Shown piece by piece: positions 1 to 7,854 of a DNA stretch of 64,000 bases. The stretch lies in assembly GCA_024998625.1 (NCBI GenBank), contig JACOEL010000010.1, positions 97,994 to 161,993 of the forward strand, read 5' to 3'. Below the pieces are notes generated by a model. That model was not told the origin of the DNA. It made no database searches and saw nothing but the letters and a program-made list of their open reading frames with translations. Position numbers and translations under genes: made by a program. The number at the start of each line of letters is the position of its first letter. Position 1 is the stretch's first letter. Source of the stretch: Nitrospira sp. (GTDB lineage Bacteria > Nitrospirota > Nitrospiria > Nitrospirales > Nitrospiraceae).

Positions 1-45
1 CGTGGCTCAATCCGATATAAGTGTTTGAAGGATAAGATGAAAGGT

Positions 46-122
<77 letters not shown>

Positions 123-209
123 ACCGGATACTAACAGGCGTGTGAAACGAGAGTCAAGGAACGTCCGGGGAGAATTGCATTCGCGAGGGCAGAATGATAA
201 AGCGTGGGC

Positions 210-1160
210 ATGCGTATCGTATTCATGGGGACTCCTGACTTTGCCGTGCCGTCCCTAGAGGCCTTGCTTAAGTCGGAACACGAGGTAGTCGGCGTGGTCA
301 CTCAGCCTGATCGACCGAAGGGGCGCGGTCAGGAAGTGGTTTTCTCGCCCGTGAAAGTGGTCTGCCAGCGCGAGGGAATTCCGGTGCTGCAGCCTCTCAA
401 GATGAAGGACCCGGCCTTTCTTGACGCACTGCGTCAGTGGAGACCGGATGTCATTGCCGTCACGGCCTACGGTCGTATTCTGCCTCCGGCGATTCTGACA
501 ATGCCGCCTCGTGGTTGCATCAACGTGCATGGATCGCTCCTCCCAAAGTACCGCGGGGCAGGACCTATTCAATGGGCCATCATCAGGGGAGAACAGCAAA
601 CCGGCATCACGACCATGTTTATGGCTGAGGGAATGGATACCGGCGACATGTTGTTACAGGAAACGGTGGAGATCCGTGCCGAGGATACGGCCGGCACGCT
701 GGCCCCTCGGTTAGCCGAGGTCGGCGGACGATTGTTGGTTGAAACCTTACGCCGCCTTGAGGCTGGCACGCTGACGCCTCAACCGCAGGATGATGCACGG
801 GCGACCATGGCGCCATTGCTTAAGAAGGAAGACGGTGCGGTCGATTGGAGCTTGCCGGCCACGGAGATTGCGAATTGTGTGCGCGGCCTGTCTCCCTGGC
901 CCGGCGCCTATACCTATGTGAACGGGGAACGGTGGGTGCTCTGGCGCGTGGCGGTGGAGCAGGAGGATTCCGGCGCGGTTCCCGGGACGGTGACGAAGGT
1001 GAGCAAGGACCGGGTTGAGGTAGCGACCGGCAAAGGGACGATCCAGCTGATCGATATTCAACCATCCAATAGCCGACGGATGACGACGGCGCAGTATCTG
1101 GCCGGCCATCGACTGGCCGAGGGCCTCAAACTACAAACTATGCCCCCATCACAGGACTAA
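210..1160 (+). CDS. fmt: Methionyl-tRNA formyltransferase
   Basis: Transfers a formyl group from 10-formyltetrahydrofolate to initiator Met-tRNA in the cytosol. The 316-residue length is normal. It opens MRIVFMGTPDFAVPSLEAL, a typical Fmt start, and holds the formyl-folate site N-x-H-x-S-LLPKYRGAGPI around residues 105-120 with the downstream catalytic Asp in EGMDTGD. The C-terminal 100 residues form the tRNA-binding OB-like domain. An in-frame GTG two codons earlier is possible, but the ATG at 210 matches the family start. It is followed 60 bases later by rsmB in the same direction and sits beside the initiator tRNA gene. Confidence 0.96.
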   Translation: MRIVFMGTPDFAVPSLEALLKSEHEVVGVVTQPDRPKGRGQEVVFSPVKVVCQREGIPVLQPLKMKDPAFLDALRQWRPDVIAVTAYGRILPPAILTMPPRGCINVHGSLLPKYRGAGPIQWAIIRGEQQTGITTMFMAEGMDTGDMLLQETVEIRAEDTAGTLAPRLAEVGGRLLVETLRRLEAGTLTPQPQDDARATMAPLLKKEDGAVDWSLPATEIANCVRGLSPWPGAYTYVNGERWVLWRVAVEQEDSGAVPGTVTKVSKDRVEVATGKGTIQLIDIQPSNSRRMTTAQYLAGHRLAEGLKLQTMPPSQD

Positions 1161-1220
1161 TCGCGCGCCCGCCATTGCGTCCTATCGACTATCTTCTCGC
1201 CATGATCATCCTTTCCGAAC

Positions 1221-2633
1221 ATGGCATCTGATCTTCCCCCATCACAATCGGGCGGGGTTGTATCCGTCGGGCGCCGCGCCGCCATGAGGGCCCTGCTGGC
1301 GATCGACAAAGCGGGTATGTTGGGAGATGACCTATTCGATCAGGTGTCTTCACGCGACTCGTTGGATCTGCGCGATCGGGCCTTCATGGTTGAACTTGTG
1401 CGGGGAGTCTTACGATATCGTGGGACTCTCGACTGGCGACTGGGTCTGTTGTCGGATCGGCGGATCGCGACACTGCCCACCATGGTTCAGACCATTCTGC
1501 GTCTCGGCGCCTATCAACTCCTGTACTTGGACCGGGTTCCGGAGTCCGCTGCCGTGAACGAGTCTGTGCAGATGACGAAGCAGCAGAGCCGTCGTCTGGG
1601 TCGGGATTGGAGCGGCTTCGTGAATGCGGTGCTGAGGGCTCTGCTTCGATCCCCCGAACCGGCTTGGCCCGAGGCGGGCAGCCATCCCGTTGAGGCTTTG
1701 GCCGTGCAGTATTCCTGTCCGGCCTGGCTTGTGGAGCGTTGGTGTCGTCGCCTGGGTGCCGAACGCGCTGAGGCCTTGTGCCGTGCGTCGGTGGAAGTGC
1801 CTCCGCTGACGCTGCGTGTGAATACGCTTCGAACATCCCGCGCCGCATTGTTGGCCGACTTGGCTGCGGCGCAGGTGGAGGCCGGCCCGACGTCAATCAG
1901 CGAAGTCGGTATTCAACTGTCTCGCTCCTGCTCGGTCCTCGATTTGCCGGGATACGCGGAGGGACGGTTTTATGTGGAGGATGAGGCCGGGCAGCTAATT
2001 CCGTTGTTGTTGGATGTGCAGCCGGGGCAACGGGTGCTGGACGCCTGCGCAGCGCCGGGCGGCAAGGCCACCCACATAGCGGCGCTCATGGAGAATCGAG
2101 GCGAAATCGTAGCGGTGGATCGGGCCTCGACGAGACTCGATCTTGTGATGGCCAATTGTCGTCGTCTCGGAGTGAAGGTCCTGGTGCCCCTGGCCGGTGA
2201 TTTACGCGCGTTGGTCGGTGCAGGGATCGTGTCCCATCCGATGTTGTCCCGATCGTTCGACCGCATTTTGCTGGATGCTCCGTGCAGCGGCCTCGGTGTA
2301 TTGCGGCGTCACCCGGAAGGGAAGTGGTATAAGACGTCGGAGTCCATCGCGCAGCATCGGCAGATGCAGATGGAATTGCTTGCGGTGACGAGCGGTCTCT
2401 TGCGACCCGGAGGGGTGTTAGTCTATAGTACCTGCTCGATCGAACCGGAAGAAACCGAGTCGATCATCGACGAGTTTTGTCATTCTCATCATCAATTTCA
2501 GCGTGAGTCGATCGCGCCCTGGTTACCCCCGGCCGGACTGCCGTTCGTGACCCCTCGAGGGGATCTGTCTACGATGGCCAATAGGAACAGAATGGATCTG
2601 TTTTTCGCCGCCCGCGTGCGGAGGAGCCAGTAA
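1221..2633 (+). CDS. rsmB: 16S rRNA (cytosine-967-C5)-methyltransferase
   Basis: Methylates C967 of 16S rRNA using S-adenosylmethionine. The 470-residue protein starts with an all-helical NusB-like RNA-binding domain (about residues 15-155), then the Rossmann methyltransferase domain. Visible motifs are the SAM loop ACAAPGGKATH, the DAPCSGLGVLRRHP motif IV and the YSTCSIEPEE motif VI, which carries one of the two cysteines that NOL1/NOP2/Sun enzymes use. It follows fmt, the usual bacterial order, and its stop overlaps the rpe start by one base (TAATG), so translation is probably coupled. Confidence 0.95.
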   Translation: MASDLPPSQSGGVVSVGRRAAMRALLAIDKAGMLGDDLFDQVSSRDSLDLRDRAFMVELVRGVLRYRGTLDWRLGLLSDRRIATLPTMVQTILRLGAYQLLYLDRVPESAAVNESVQMTKQQSRRLGRDWSGFVNAVLRALLRSPEPAWPEAGSHPVEALAVQYSCPAWLVERWCRRLGAERAEALCRASVEVPPLTLRVNTLRTSRAALLADLAAAQVEAGPTSISEVGIQLSRSCSVLDLPGYAEGRFYVEDEAGQLIPLLLDVQPGQRVLDACAAPGGKATHIAALMENRGEIVAVDRASTRLDLVMANCRRLGVKVLVPLAGDLRALVGAGIVSHPMLSRSFDRILLDAPCSGLGVLRRHPEGKWYKTSESIAQHRQMQMELLAVTSGLLRPGGVLVYSTCSIEPEETESIIDEFCHSHHQFQRESIAPWLPPAGLPFVTPRGDLSTMANRNRMDLFFAARVRRSQ

Positions 2634-3337
2634 TGGCCAGTCGGACGGTACGTATTGCTCCCTCCATCTTGTCGGCGGATTTCGCGCGCCTGGCCGAAGA
2701 GGTTGCGCGGGTGGAGGACGCCGGGGCCGACTGGTTGCACATCGATGTTATGGACGGGCACTTCGTGCCGAACCTGACCGTCGGACCGCCGATCGTCGAA
2801 GCCCTGAGAAAGGTCACCGGCCTGCCGTTGGATGTGCATCTGATGATGACGAATCCGGATGCGTTTATCGGGGAGTTTGCCGAGGCGGGCGCCGATTATC
2901 TGACCGTACATGTGGAAACCTGCCCGCACCTGCATCGGACGGTGCAATCGATCAAAGAGAGGGGCGTGAAGGCAGGTGTGACGTTGAACCCGGCCACGCC
3001 GGCCGGTACCCTTTCGGAAATCGTCCGCGATGCCGATCTCATCCTCATCATGTCCGTGAATCCCGGATTCGGCGGGCAGAAGTTTATTGCCTCGTCGTTA
3101 CACAAGATCGCCGAGGTCAGGGCCCTGATCGATCGCACCGGGAGCCGGGCGCTGCTGGAGGTAGACGGAGGTGTGAAGCCGGACAACGTCAAAGAGATTC
3201 TCGCCGCCGGCGCCGAAGTGCTGGTTGCGGGGTCGGCCGTATTTTCCACGGATGACTATGCCGCTGCCATTACGGCGCTCAGAGCCGGACATGAGCCTGC
3301 TGCTCGCACCGAGAGGGTTGCCACCGCTCAGCGATAG
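2633..3337 (+). CDS. rpe: Ribulose-phosphate 3-epimerase
   Basis: Interconverts ribulose 5-phosphate and xylulose 5-phosphate in the pentose phosphate and Calvin pathways. The 234-residue TIM barrel contains APSILSADFARL at the N-terminus, the metal and catalytic segment HIDVMDGHFVPNLTVGP, the DVHLMM strand, the flexible loop MSVNPGFGGQKF and the phosphate-binding DGGVKPDN. All expected metal ligands (His, Asp, His, Asp) are present. The start codon overlaps the rsmB stop. The last 20 residues are a variable tail. Confidence 0.96.
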   Translation: MASRTVRIAPSILSADFARLAEEVARVEDAGADWLHIDVMDGHFVPNLTVGPPIVEALRKVTGLPLDVHLMMTNPDAFIGEFAEAGADYLTVHVETCPHLHRTVQSIKERGVKAGVTLNPATPAGTLSEIVRDADLILIMSVNPGFGGQKFIASSLHKIAEVRALIDRTGSRALLEVDGGVKPDNVKEILAAGAEVLVAGSAVFSTDDYAAAITALRAGHEPAARTERVATAQR

Positions 3338-3364
3338 AAGAGGCGTCAGACCACACCCTTGTTC

Positions 3365-4909
3365 ATGGATAATCTTCATCCCCTCGAAAGCAAAGTGCTG
3401 CTGGCGTTGACCCGGCAGCCGGACGCGCCTCCTACGCTTGATCACCTTGCGGAATCCACCGGGCTGGAGCCGTCGCAGTTGAGCATGGCCGTCGAATGGC
3501 TGCTCGCCAAATCGCTGATTGCCGTGCATGCGGAAACCGTCGCGCATATCGCATCTTTGACGCCGATCGGCGAATTGTTCTTTGAGAAATATGCCCCGAT
3601 TGAGCGAGTGCTCTCTGCGGCGCGGGAAGCCGGCCAGACCGGTAGGCGTCTCACGATTCAGGACATTCAGACCAAGGAGGCACTTGAACCGTCCGATGTG
3701 AGCAAGGCAGTCGGTACCCTCAAAAAAGAAGGCGCGATTCTGATTGTCCAAGGTGGCTGCATTGAGAGCACCGGCCGCAACAGTGCCACCGCCGAGGCCA
3801 TGCGTTCGTTGCTGCAGGAGTTGCGGAGCGGCCAGCGGGAGCTGACGTCTATTTCCGAACCGCTTCGGAGCGTGCTCCAGCAACATGCGGTGAAGCGCGG
3901 GAATGCGCGAGAGCCGTTTCGGATCGATGAGCGGGTAACCCGATCGTTCCTGCTGACTCCTGCCGGGCAAGAGGTGGCCGAGCAGCTGTCCCGCGACGGC
4001 GTGGCGGAGGAAGTGTCGCAATTGACACCGGAGTTGTTGAAGGAAGGCGTCTGGCGGACGAAACGGTTTCGAAAGTATACGATCAGTCTACGGGCTCCGA
4101 GAATTGCGGCGGGCAAACGCCATCCCTATCGCGAGTTTCTGGATCTCGTCAAACTCAAGCTGGTCAGTATGGGTTTCCAGGAAATGCGCGGGACCCTTGT
4201 CGAGACTGAATTCTGGAATATGGATGCGCTGTTTATGCCGCAGTTTCATCCGGCCCGCGACATTCATGATGTCTATTTCGTGAAAAATCCGACGCACGCC
4301 CGTACGATCGAGGAGCCGTACCTGACGCAGGTGACACAGGTGCATGAACGAGGGGCGGGGGCCGGATCGACGGGTTGGGGTTATACTTTCGATGCCGAGC
4401 GCGCAAAACGTTTGGTGTTGCGGAGCCAAGGGACCGCCGTGTCGGCTCGAAGGCTGGCATCCGGCGCGTCCGTGCCGGGGAAGTATTTTTCCATCGCCCG
4501 CTGCTTTCGTTATGACCAAGTTGATGCGACCCATGCCACGGACTTTTTTCAGGTGGAAGGGATTGTGTTAGGGGCAGACATCAATTTCAGGACCCTGCTT
4601 GGGTTGTTGAATCTGTTTGCCCGGGAAGTGGCGCAAGCCAAGGAAGTCAAATTTCTTCCGGCCTATTTCCCCTTCACCGAACCGTCCGTCGAGATGCATG
4701 TGCGCCATCCGAAGTTGGGATGGATGGAATTGGGTGGCGCCGGCTTATTCCGGCCCGAAGTGACGACCCCGCTCGGTGTCTCTGTGCCGGTCATTGCCTG
4801 GGGGCTTGGCCTCGATCGTATGGCGATGGTGGCGCTGGGGATTCACGACATTCGCGATCTGTTCTCGGCCGACCTCGAATTCATCCGCACCATGCGGGGA
4901 AGTTTTTAG
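3365..4909 (+). CDS. pheS: Phenylalanyl-tRNA synthetase alpha chain, archaeal/eukaryotic type
   Basis: Charges tRNA-Phe together with PheT. At 514 residues it is far longer than the usual bacterial PheS (about 330-350). The first 200 or so residues look like tandem winged-helix modules (HPLESKVLLAL, LEPSQLSMAVEWLL, LEPSDVSKAVGTLKKEG) and replace the bacterial coiled coil. The class II core follows with FHPARDIHDVYF, GWGYTFD, the phenylalanine pocket FFQVEG and the C-terminal GLGLDRMAM motif 3. These match the archaeal and eukaryotic cytosolic family. The ATG at 3365 is preferred over an in-frame TTG at 3359. pheT begins 12 bases downstream. Confidence 0.94.
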   Translation: MDNLHPLESKVLLALTRQPDAPPTLDHLAESTGLEPSQLSMAVEWLLAKSLIAVHAETVAHIASLTPIGELFFEKYAPIERVLSAAREAGQTGRRLTIQDIQTKEALEPSDVSKAVGTLKKEGAILIVQGGCIESTGRNSATAEAMRSLLQELRSGQRELTSISEPLRSVLQQHAVKRGNAREPFRIDERVTRSFLLTPAGQEVAEQLSRDGVAEEVSQLTPELLKEGVWRTKRFRKYTISLRAPRIAAGKRHPYREFLDLVKLKLVSMGFQEMRGTLVETEFWNMDALFMPQFHPARDIHDVYFVKNPTHARTIEEPYLTQVTQVHERGAGAGSTGWGYTFDAERAKRLVLRSQGTAVSARRLASGASVPGKYFSIARCFRYDQVDATHATDFFQVEGIVLGADINFRTLLGLLNLFAREVAQAKEVKFLPAYFPFTEPSVEMHVRHPKLGWMELGGAGLFRPEVTTPLGVSVPVIAWGLGLDRMAMVALGIHDIRDLFSADLEFIRTMRGSF

Positions 4910-4921
4910 GACGACGACACC

Positions 4922-6640
4922 ATGCCCACGATTTCCCTTCAACGAGACGATCTCGAAGCCTTGATTGCCGGACCGGACGAAAAGCCGGCGCGCATTCCGC
5001 TCGATCAGCTTGAGCAATGGCTGATGTTGGTAAAGGGAGAGTTGAAGGGACACAATTCAGACACCGGCGAGTTGCGGATCGAGTTGCAAGACAGCAATCG
5101 TCCGGACCTGTGGTGTTGTGAAGGTATCGCCAGGCAGATCCGGATCAAGCAGCGTGGCTCGGCGATATCCTACCCCTTCTTCAAGAAACCGAAGCGGGTC
5201 GCGGGGAAGCTGGTTGTGGCGCAGGGAATGGACCAGGTTCGTCCGTACGTGGCCGCTTGCACGGCGGTCGGATATCGCGTGACGGTATCCGGTCTGACGC
5301 AGCTCATTCAAACCCAGGAAAAATTGGCGGATATTTTCGGGCGTAAGCGACGCACGGTGTCCATCGGGTTATATCGGTTGGCTCCCATCGTGTTTCCCGT
5401 CTCATATGATCTGGTCAAGCCGGACGACGTACGATTCACGCCGCTCGGCATGGAGACCTTAATGACGCTCCGGGAGATCCTCATGGTCCATCCCAAAGGC
5501 GTGGAGTACGGTGGTATCGTCGGTGCCCATGACCGGCTTCCTGTGCTGCGGGACGCCAAGGGGCAGGTATTGTCTTTCCCCCCGATCATTAACAGCCGGG
5601 AAATCGGCGAGGTCCGGGCCGGGGATGATGAATTGTTCGTCGAAGTGACCGGGACCGATCTCTCGATGGTCGCATTGACGCTGAATATTTTTGCCGCCAA
5701 TCTCGCGGATCGCGGCGCGGTGATCACGCCGATCGAAATTCATTCGCCTGTGAAAACCGGTTTCGGTCGTCGCTGGAGTACGCCGATCGATTTCGGGGCA
5801 CCCCGGACGATTCCTCTCAAGGCCATCGAGTCGGCCTTGGGGGAGGCCCTGGGTGGCAAGGAAGTCACCTCGGCGCTCAAGTCCTATGGGTACACGGTAA
5901 AGTCGGCCGGGCAAAAGGTGGCTGTGCAACTACCGCCCTACCGGAACGATCTGCTGCATACGGTCGATGTGGTGGAGGATGTGGCCATCAGTCAAGGATA
6001 CGCCAGGTTTGCCCCCGTCATGCCCTCGCAGTTTACGGTGGGGGGGCTGTCGCGTTTGGAACAGATGGCCGACCGGGTTCGGCATCTCATGGTGGGTCTG
6101 GAATTTCAGGAAATCATTTCCAACATCATGGGCTCTCATCAGGACTTTTGCACACGCATGCGTCTGGATGGCACCGAGTGGGCGAAGGTGGTGGAAGTGG
6201 ATAACGTGATGTCTCTCAGCTACTCCTGTCTGCGCCAGTGGATTACGCCATCGTTGTTGCAAGTGGAAACCAATTCAAGCCGGGCGTTCTATCCGCACCG
6301 CATGTTTGAGGTCGGGGAAGTGGCTATTCCTGATGCGAGTGCCGATGTCGGATCCCGGACCGTGACGATGTTGGGCGCCGTGATTGCTCATGCCGGCGCA
6401 CACTTCTCAGAAATTCATTCCTGTCTGGATCTGCTGCTGTATTACCTGGATCGCTCCTTCACCCTGGAGCCGGTGGATCATCCCTCATTTCTCGATGGTC
6501 GAGCCGGAACGATCGTCTCAAACGGGCGGGTGATTGGGTTGTTGGGCGAATTGCATCCCGAGGTGCTGGAGCACTGGCAAATCGGAGTCCCGGCGGTGGC
6601 GCTGGAGTTGGAAATCGATCGACTTCTGGAAGAGGTGTGA
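4922..6640 (+). CDS. pheT: Phenylalanyl-tRNA synthetase beta chain, archaeal/eukaryotic type
   Basis: Partner of PheS in the alpha2-beta2 synthetase. The 572-residue length fits the archaeal/eukaryotic beta chain (about 550-600) rather than the bacterial one (near 800); the N-terminal tRNA-binding (EMAP-like) domain and the C-terminal anticodon-binding ferredoxin-like domain of bacterial PheT are both absent. The sequence begins directly with the B1-like segment, then shows the B3/B4 editing-type region (HDRLPVLRDAKGQVLSFPPIINS), the B5 domain (LPPYRNDLLHTVDVVEDVAI) and a catalytically inactive synthetase-like domain. Both subunits being of this type argues for transfer or ancient inheritance of the pair as a unit. 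Confidence 0.94.
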   Translation: MPTISLQRDDLEALIAGPDEKPARIPLDQLEQWLMLVKGELKGHNSDTGELRIELQDSNRPDLWCCEGIARQIRIKQRGSAISYPFFKKPKRVAGKLVVAQGMDQVRPYVAACTAVGYRVTVSGLTQLIQTQEKLADIFGRKRRTVSIGLYRLAPIVFPVSYDLVKPDDVRFTPLGMETLMTLREILMVHPKGVEYGGIVGAHDRLPVLRDAKGQVLSFPPIINSREIGEVRAGDDELFVEVTGTDLSMVALTLNIFAANLADRGAVITPIEIHSPVKTGFGRRWSTPIDFGAPRTIPLKAIESALGEALGGKEVTSALKSYGYTVKSAGQKVAVQLPPYRNDLLHTVDVVEDVAISQGYARFAPVMPSQFTVGGLSRLEQMADRVRHLMVGLEFQEIISNIMGSHQDFCTRMRLDGTEWAKVVEVDNVMSLSYSCLRQWITPSLLQVETNSSRAFYPHRMFEVGEVAIPDASADVGSRTVTMLGAVIAHAGAHFSEIHSCLDLLLYYLDRSFTLEPVDHPSFLDGRAGTIVSNGRVIGLLGELHPEVLEHWQIGVPAVALELEIDRLLEEV

Positions 6641-6671
6641 CGGGAGAATCCGTTCGATCAGGACTCTCCCG
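6641..6671. terminator. Hairpin between convergent pheT and rplT
   Basis: An 11-base inverted repeat (CGGGAGAATCC and GGACTCTCCCG, one mismatch, 9-base loop) begins immediately after the pheT stop and lies between two convergent transcription units. There is no clear T tract on either side, so termination is inferred from position and symmetry. Confidence 0.45.
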
Positions 6672-6699
6672 CCACAGAACGTTCGTGCGGACGTAACCG

Positions 6700-7068
6700 T
6701 TAGCTCGCGGCAGTCGCGAGTTGCTGCTTGGCCACCCCGACGAGTTTCTCAAATCCCGCCATATCTCGGATCGCCATATCGGACAACACTTTTCGATCCA
6801 GCAGGATATTCGCCTTCTTCAGGGCGTTCATGAAGCGGCTATACGCGATCCCATGCAGGCGGGTCGCCGCGCTGATGCGTGCGATCCAGAGCTGGCGGAA
6901 ATCGCGCTTGCGATGCTTTCGTCCGACGTAGGCATAGGCCTGCCCCTTGTCGACCGACTCGGTTGCTGTTCGGAACAGCCGGCTCTTCGCGCCGTACTGG
7001 CCTTTCGCCAGTTTCAAGCGCTTCTTTCGCCGCTGTCGTGTTTTGGGACCACCTTTTGTACGAGGCAT
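6700..7068 (-). CDS. rplT: 50S ribosomal protein L20
   Basis: A primary 23S rRNA-binding protein needed early in large-subunit assembly. The 122-residue sequence begins MPRTKGGPKTRQRRKKRLKL and contains the signature KRDFRQLWIARISAA followed by the globular C-terminal domain. The highly basic N-terminal arm is typical. It is the last gene of the thrS-infC-rpmI-rplT cluster, the classic bacterial order. In other bacteria L20 represses this operon; no such leader structure was identified here. Confidence 0.97.
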   Translation of the reverse strand: MPRTKGGPKTRQRRKKRLKLAKGQYGAKSRLFRTATESVDKGQAYAYVGRKHRKRDFRQLWIARISAATRLHGIAYSRFMNALKKANILLDRKVLSDMAIRDMAGFEKLVGVAKQQLATAAS

Positions 7069-7113
7069 CGGGAGCTACTCCTTTTTCAGATCCTGTTCAC
7101 GGCACAGTCGTCG

Positions 7114-7311
7114 TTATTGCGGAAGGATGCGGTTCAGTGCTGGGGTCGAGGCAGCGGACACCTCAACGGCCCCCTTCAGGTTCCGCTTGCGGTCGCGCGG
7201 TTTCCCGGTGAGCAAATGCCGACCGCCGGCCTTTCGACGAACCAGCTTCCCCGTTCCTGTGCGTCGAAACCGTTTCTTCGCGCCACTGTGGGTTTTCATT
7301 TTTATTTTCAT
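7114..7311 (-). CDS. rpmI: 50S ribosomal protein L35
   Basis: A 65-residue, very basic large-subunit protein. MKIKMKTHSGAKKRFRRTG closely matches the L35 N-terminus, followed by the conserved KAGGRHLLTGK segment. A good ribosome-binding site (AAGGA) lies about 9 bases before the start. It sits between infC and rplT, as in most bacteria. The C-terminal tail is slightly unusual in ending STPALNRILPQ. Confidence 0.96.
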   Translation of the reverse strand: MKIKMKTHSGAKKRFRRTGTGKLVRRKAGGRHLLTGKPRDRKRNLKGAVEVSAASTPALNRILPQ

Positions 7312-7344
7312 GCGTTCATTCCTTCCTTGTGTGCGCTCGGCACA

Positions 7345-7851
7345 CTATTTGGGAGCCAGAATCATGATCAGGCTCCGCCCTTCCATTCGTGGCGCAAACT
7401 CCACGGTCCCTGCTTCCGTACATTGCTGAATCACGCTGGCCATCATCGTGCGACCCATTTCCTGATTGGCCATTTCGCGCCCGCGATAGGTCAACGTCAC
7501 CTTGGTCTTGTTGCCGTCGGCCAGGAATTCCTTGATCTGCCGGATTTTGATCTCGAGATCGTGCTTATCGGTGCGGGGTCGCAACTTGATCTCCTTAACC
7601 TGCGTCGATTTCTGGTGACGCCGGCTCTGGTGATCTTTCTTGCTGAGCTCGAATTTATACTTCCCATAGTCCATGATGCGGCAAACCGGCGGCTGCGAGG
7701 TCGGAGCCACCTCAACAAGATCGTAACCCCCCTCCTGGGCCTTGTTAAAGGCCTCTACGGTCGGCAGTATACCTAGTTGCTCGCCTTCAGGACCGATGAC
7801 ACGAACTTCCCGAATCCTGATTTCCCGGTTTACACGTAATTTAGGGACGAT
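7345..7851 (-). CDS. infC: Translation initiation factor IF-3 with a non-canonical ATC start
   Basis: Binds the 30S subunit, prevents premature 50S joining and checks initiator tRNA and start codon. The N-domain (VNREIRIREVRVIGPEGEQL, then AQEGGYDLVEVAPTSQPPVC) and the C-domain (KEIKLRPRTDKHDLEIK, QCTEAGTVEFAP) are complete only if translation starts upstream of any ATG, GTG or TTG in frame. The frame is closed by the thrS TGA at 7855-7857. Two codons later comes ATC at 7849-7851, preceded by GAGGTGA, giving 168 residues, the normal IF-3 length. Rare AUU/AUC/AUA starts are known for infC and allow IF-3 to repress its own synthesis. Confidence 0.88.
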   Translation of the reverse strand: MVPKLRVNREIRIREVRVIGPEGEQLGILPTVEAFNKAQEGGYDLVEVAPTSQPPVCRIMDYGKYKFELSKKDHQSRRHQKSTQVKEIKLRPRTDKHDLEIKIRQIKEFLADGNKTKVTLTYRGREMANQEMGRTMMASVIQQCTEAGTVEFAPRMEGRSLIMILAPK

Positions 7852-7854
7852 AGG

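Noticed and set aside
6721..7776. A 351-codon plus-strand open frame
   Set aside because: Antisense to rplT, rpmI and infC, all secure; also covers their intergenic spacers without any start signal.
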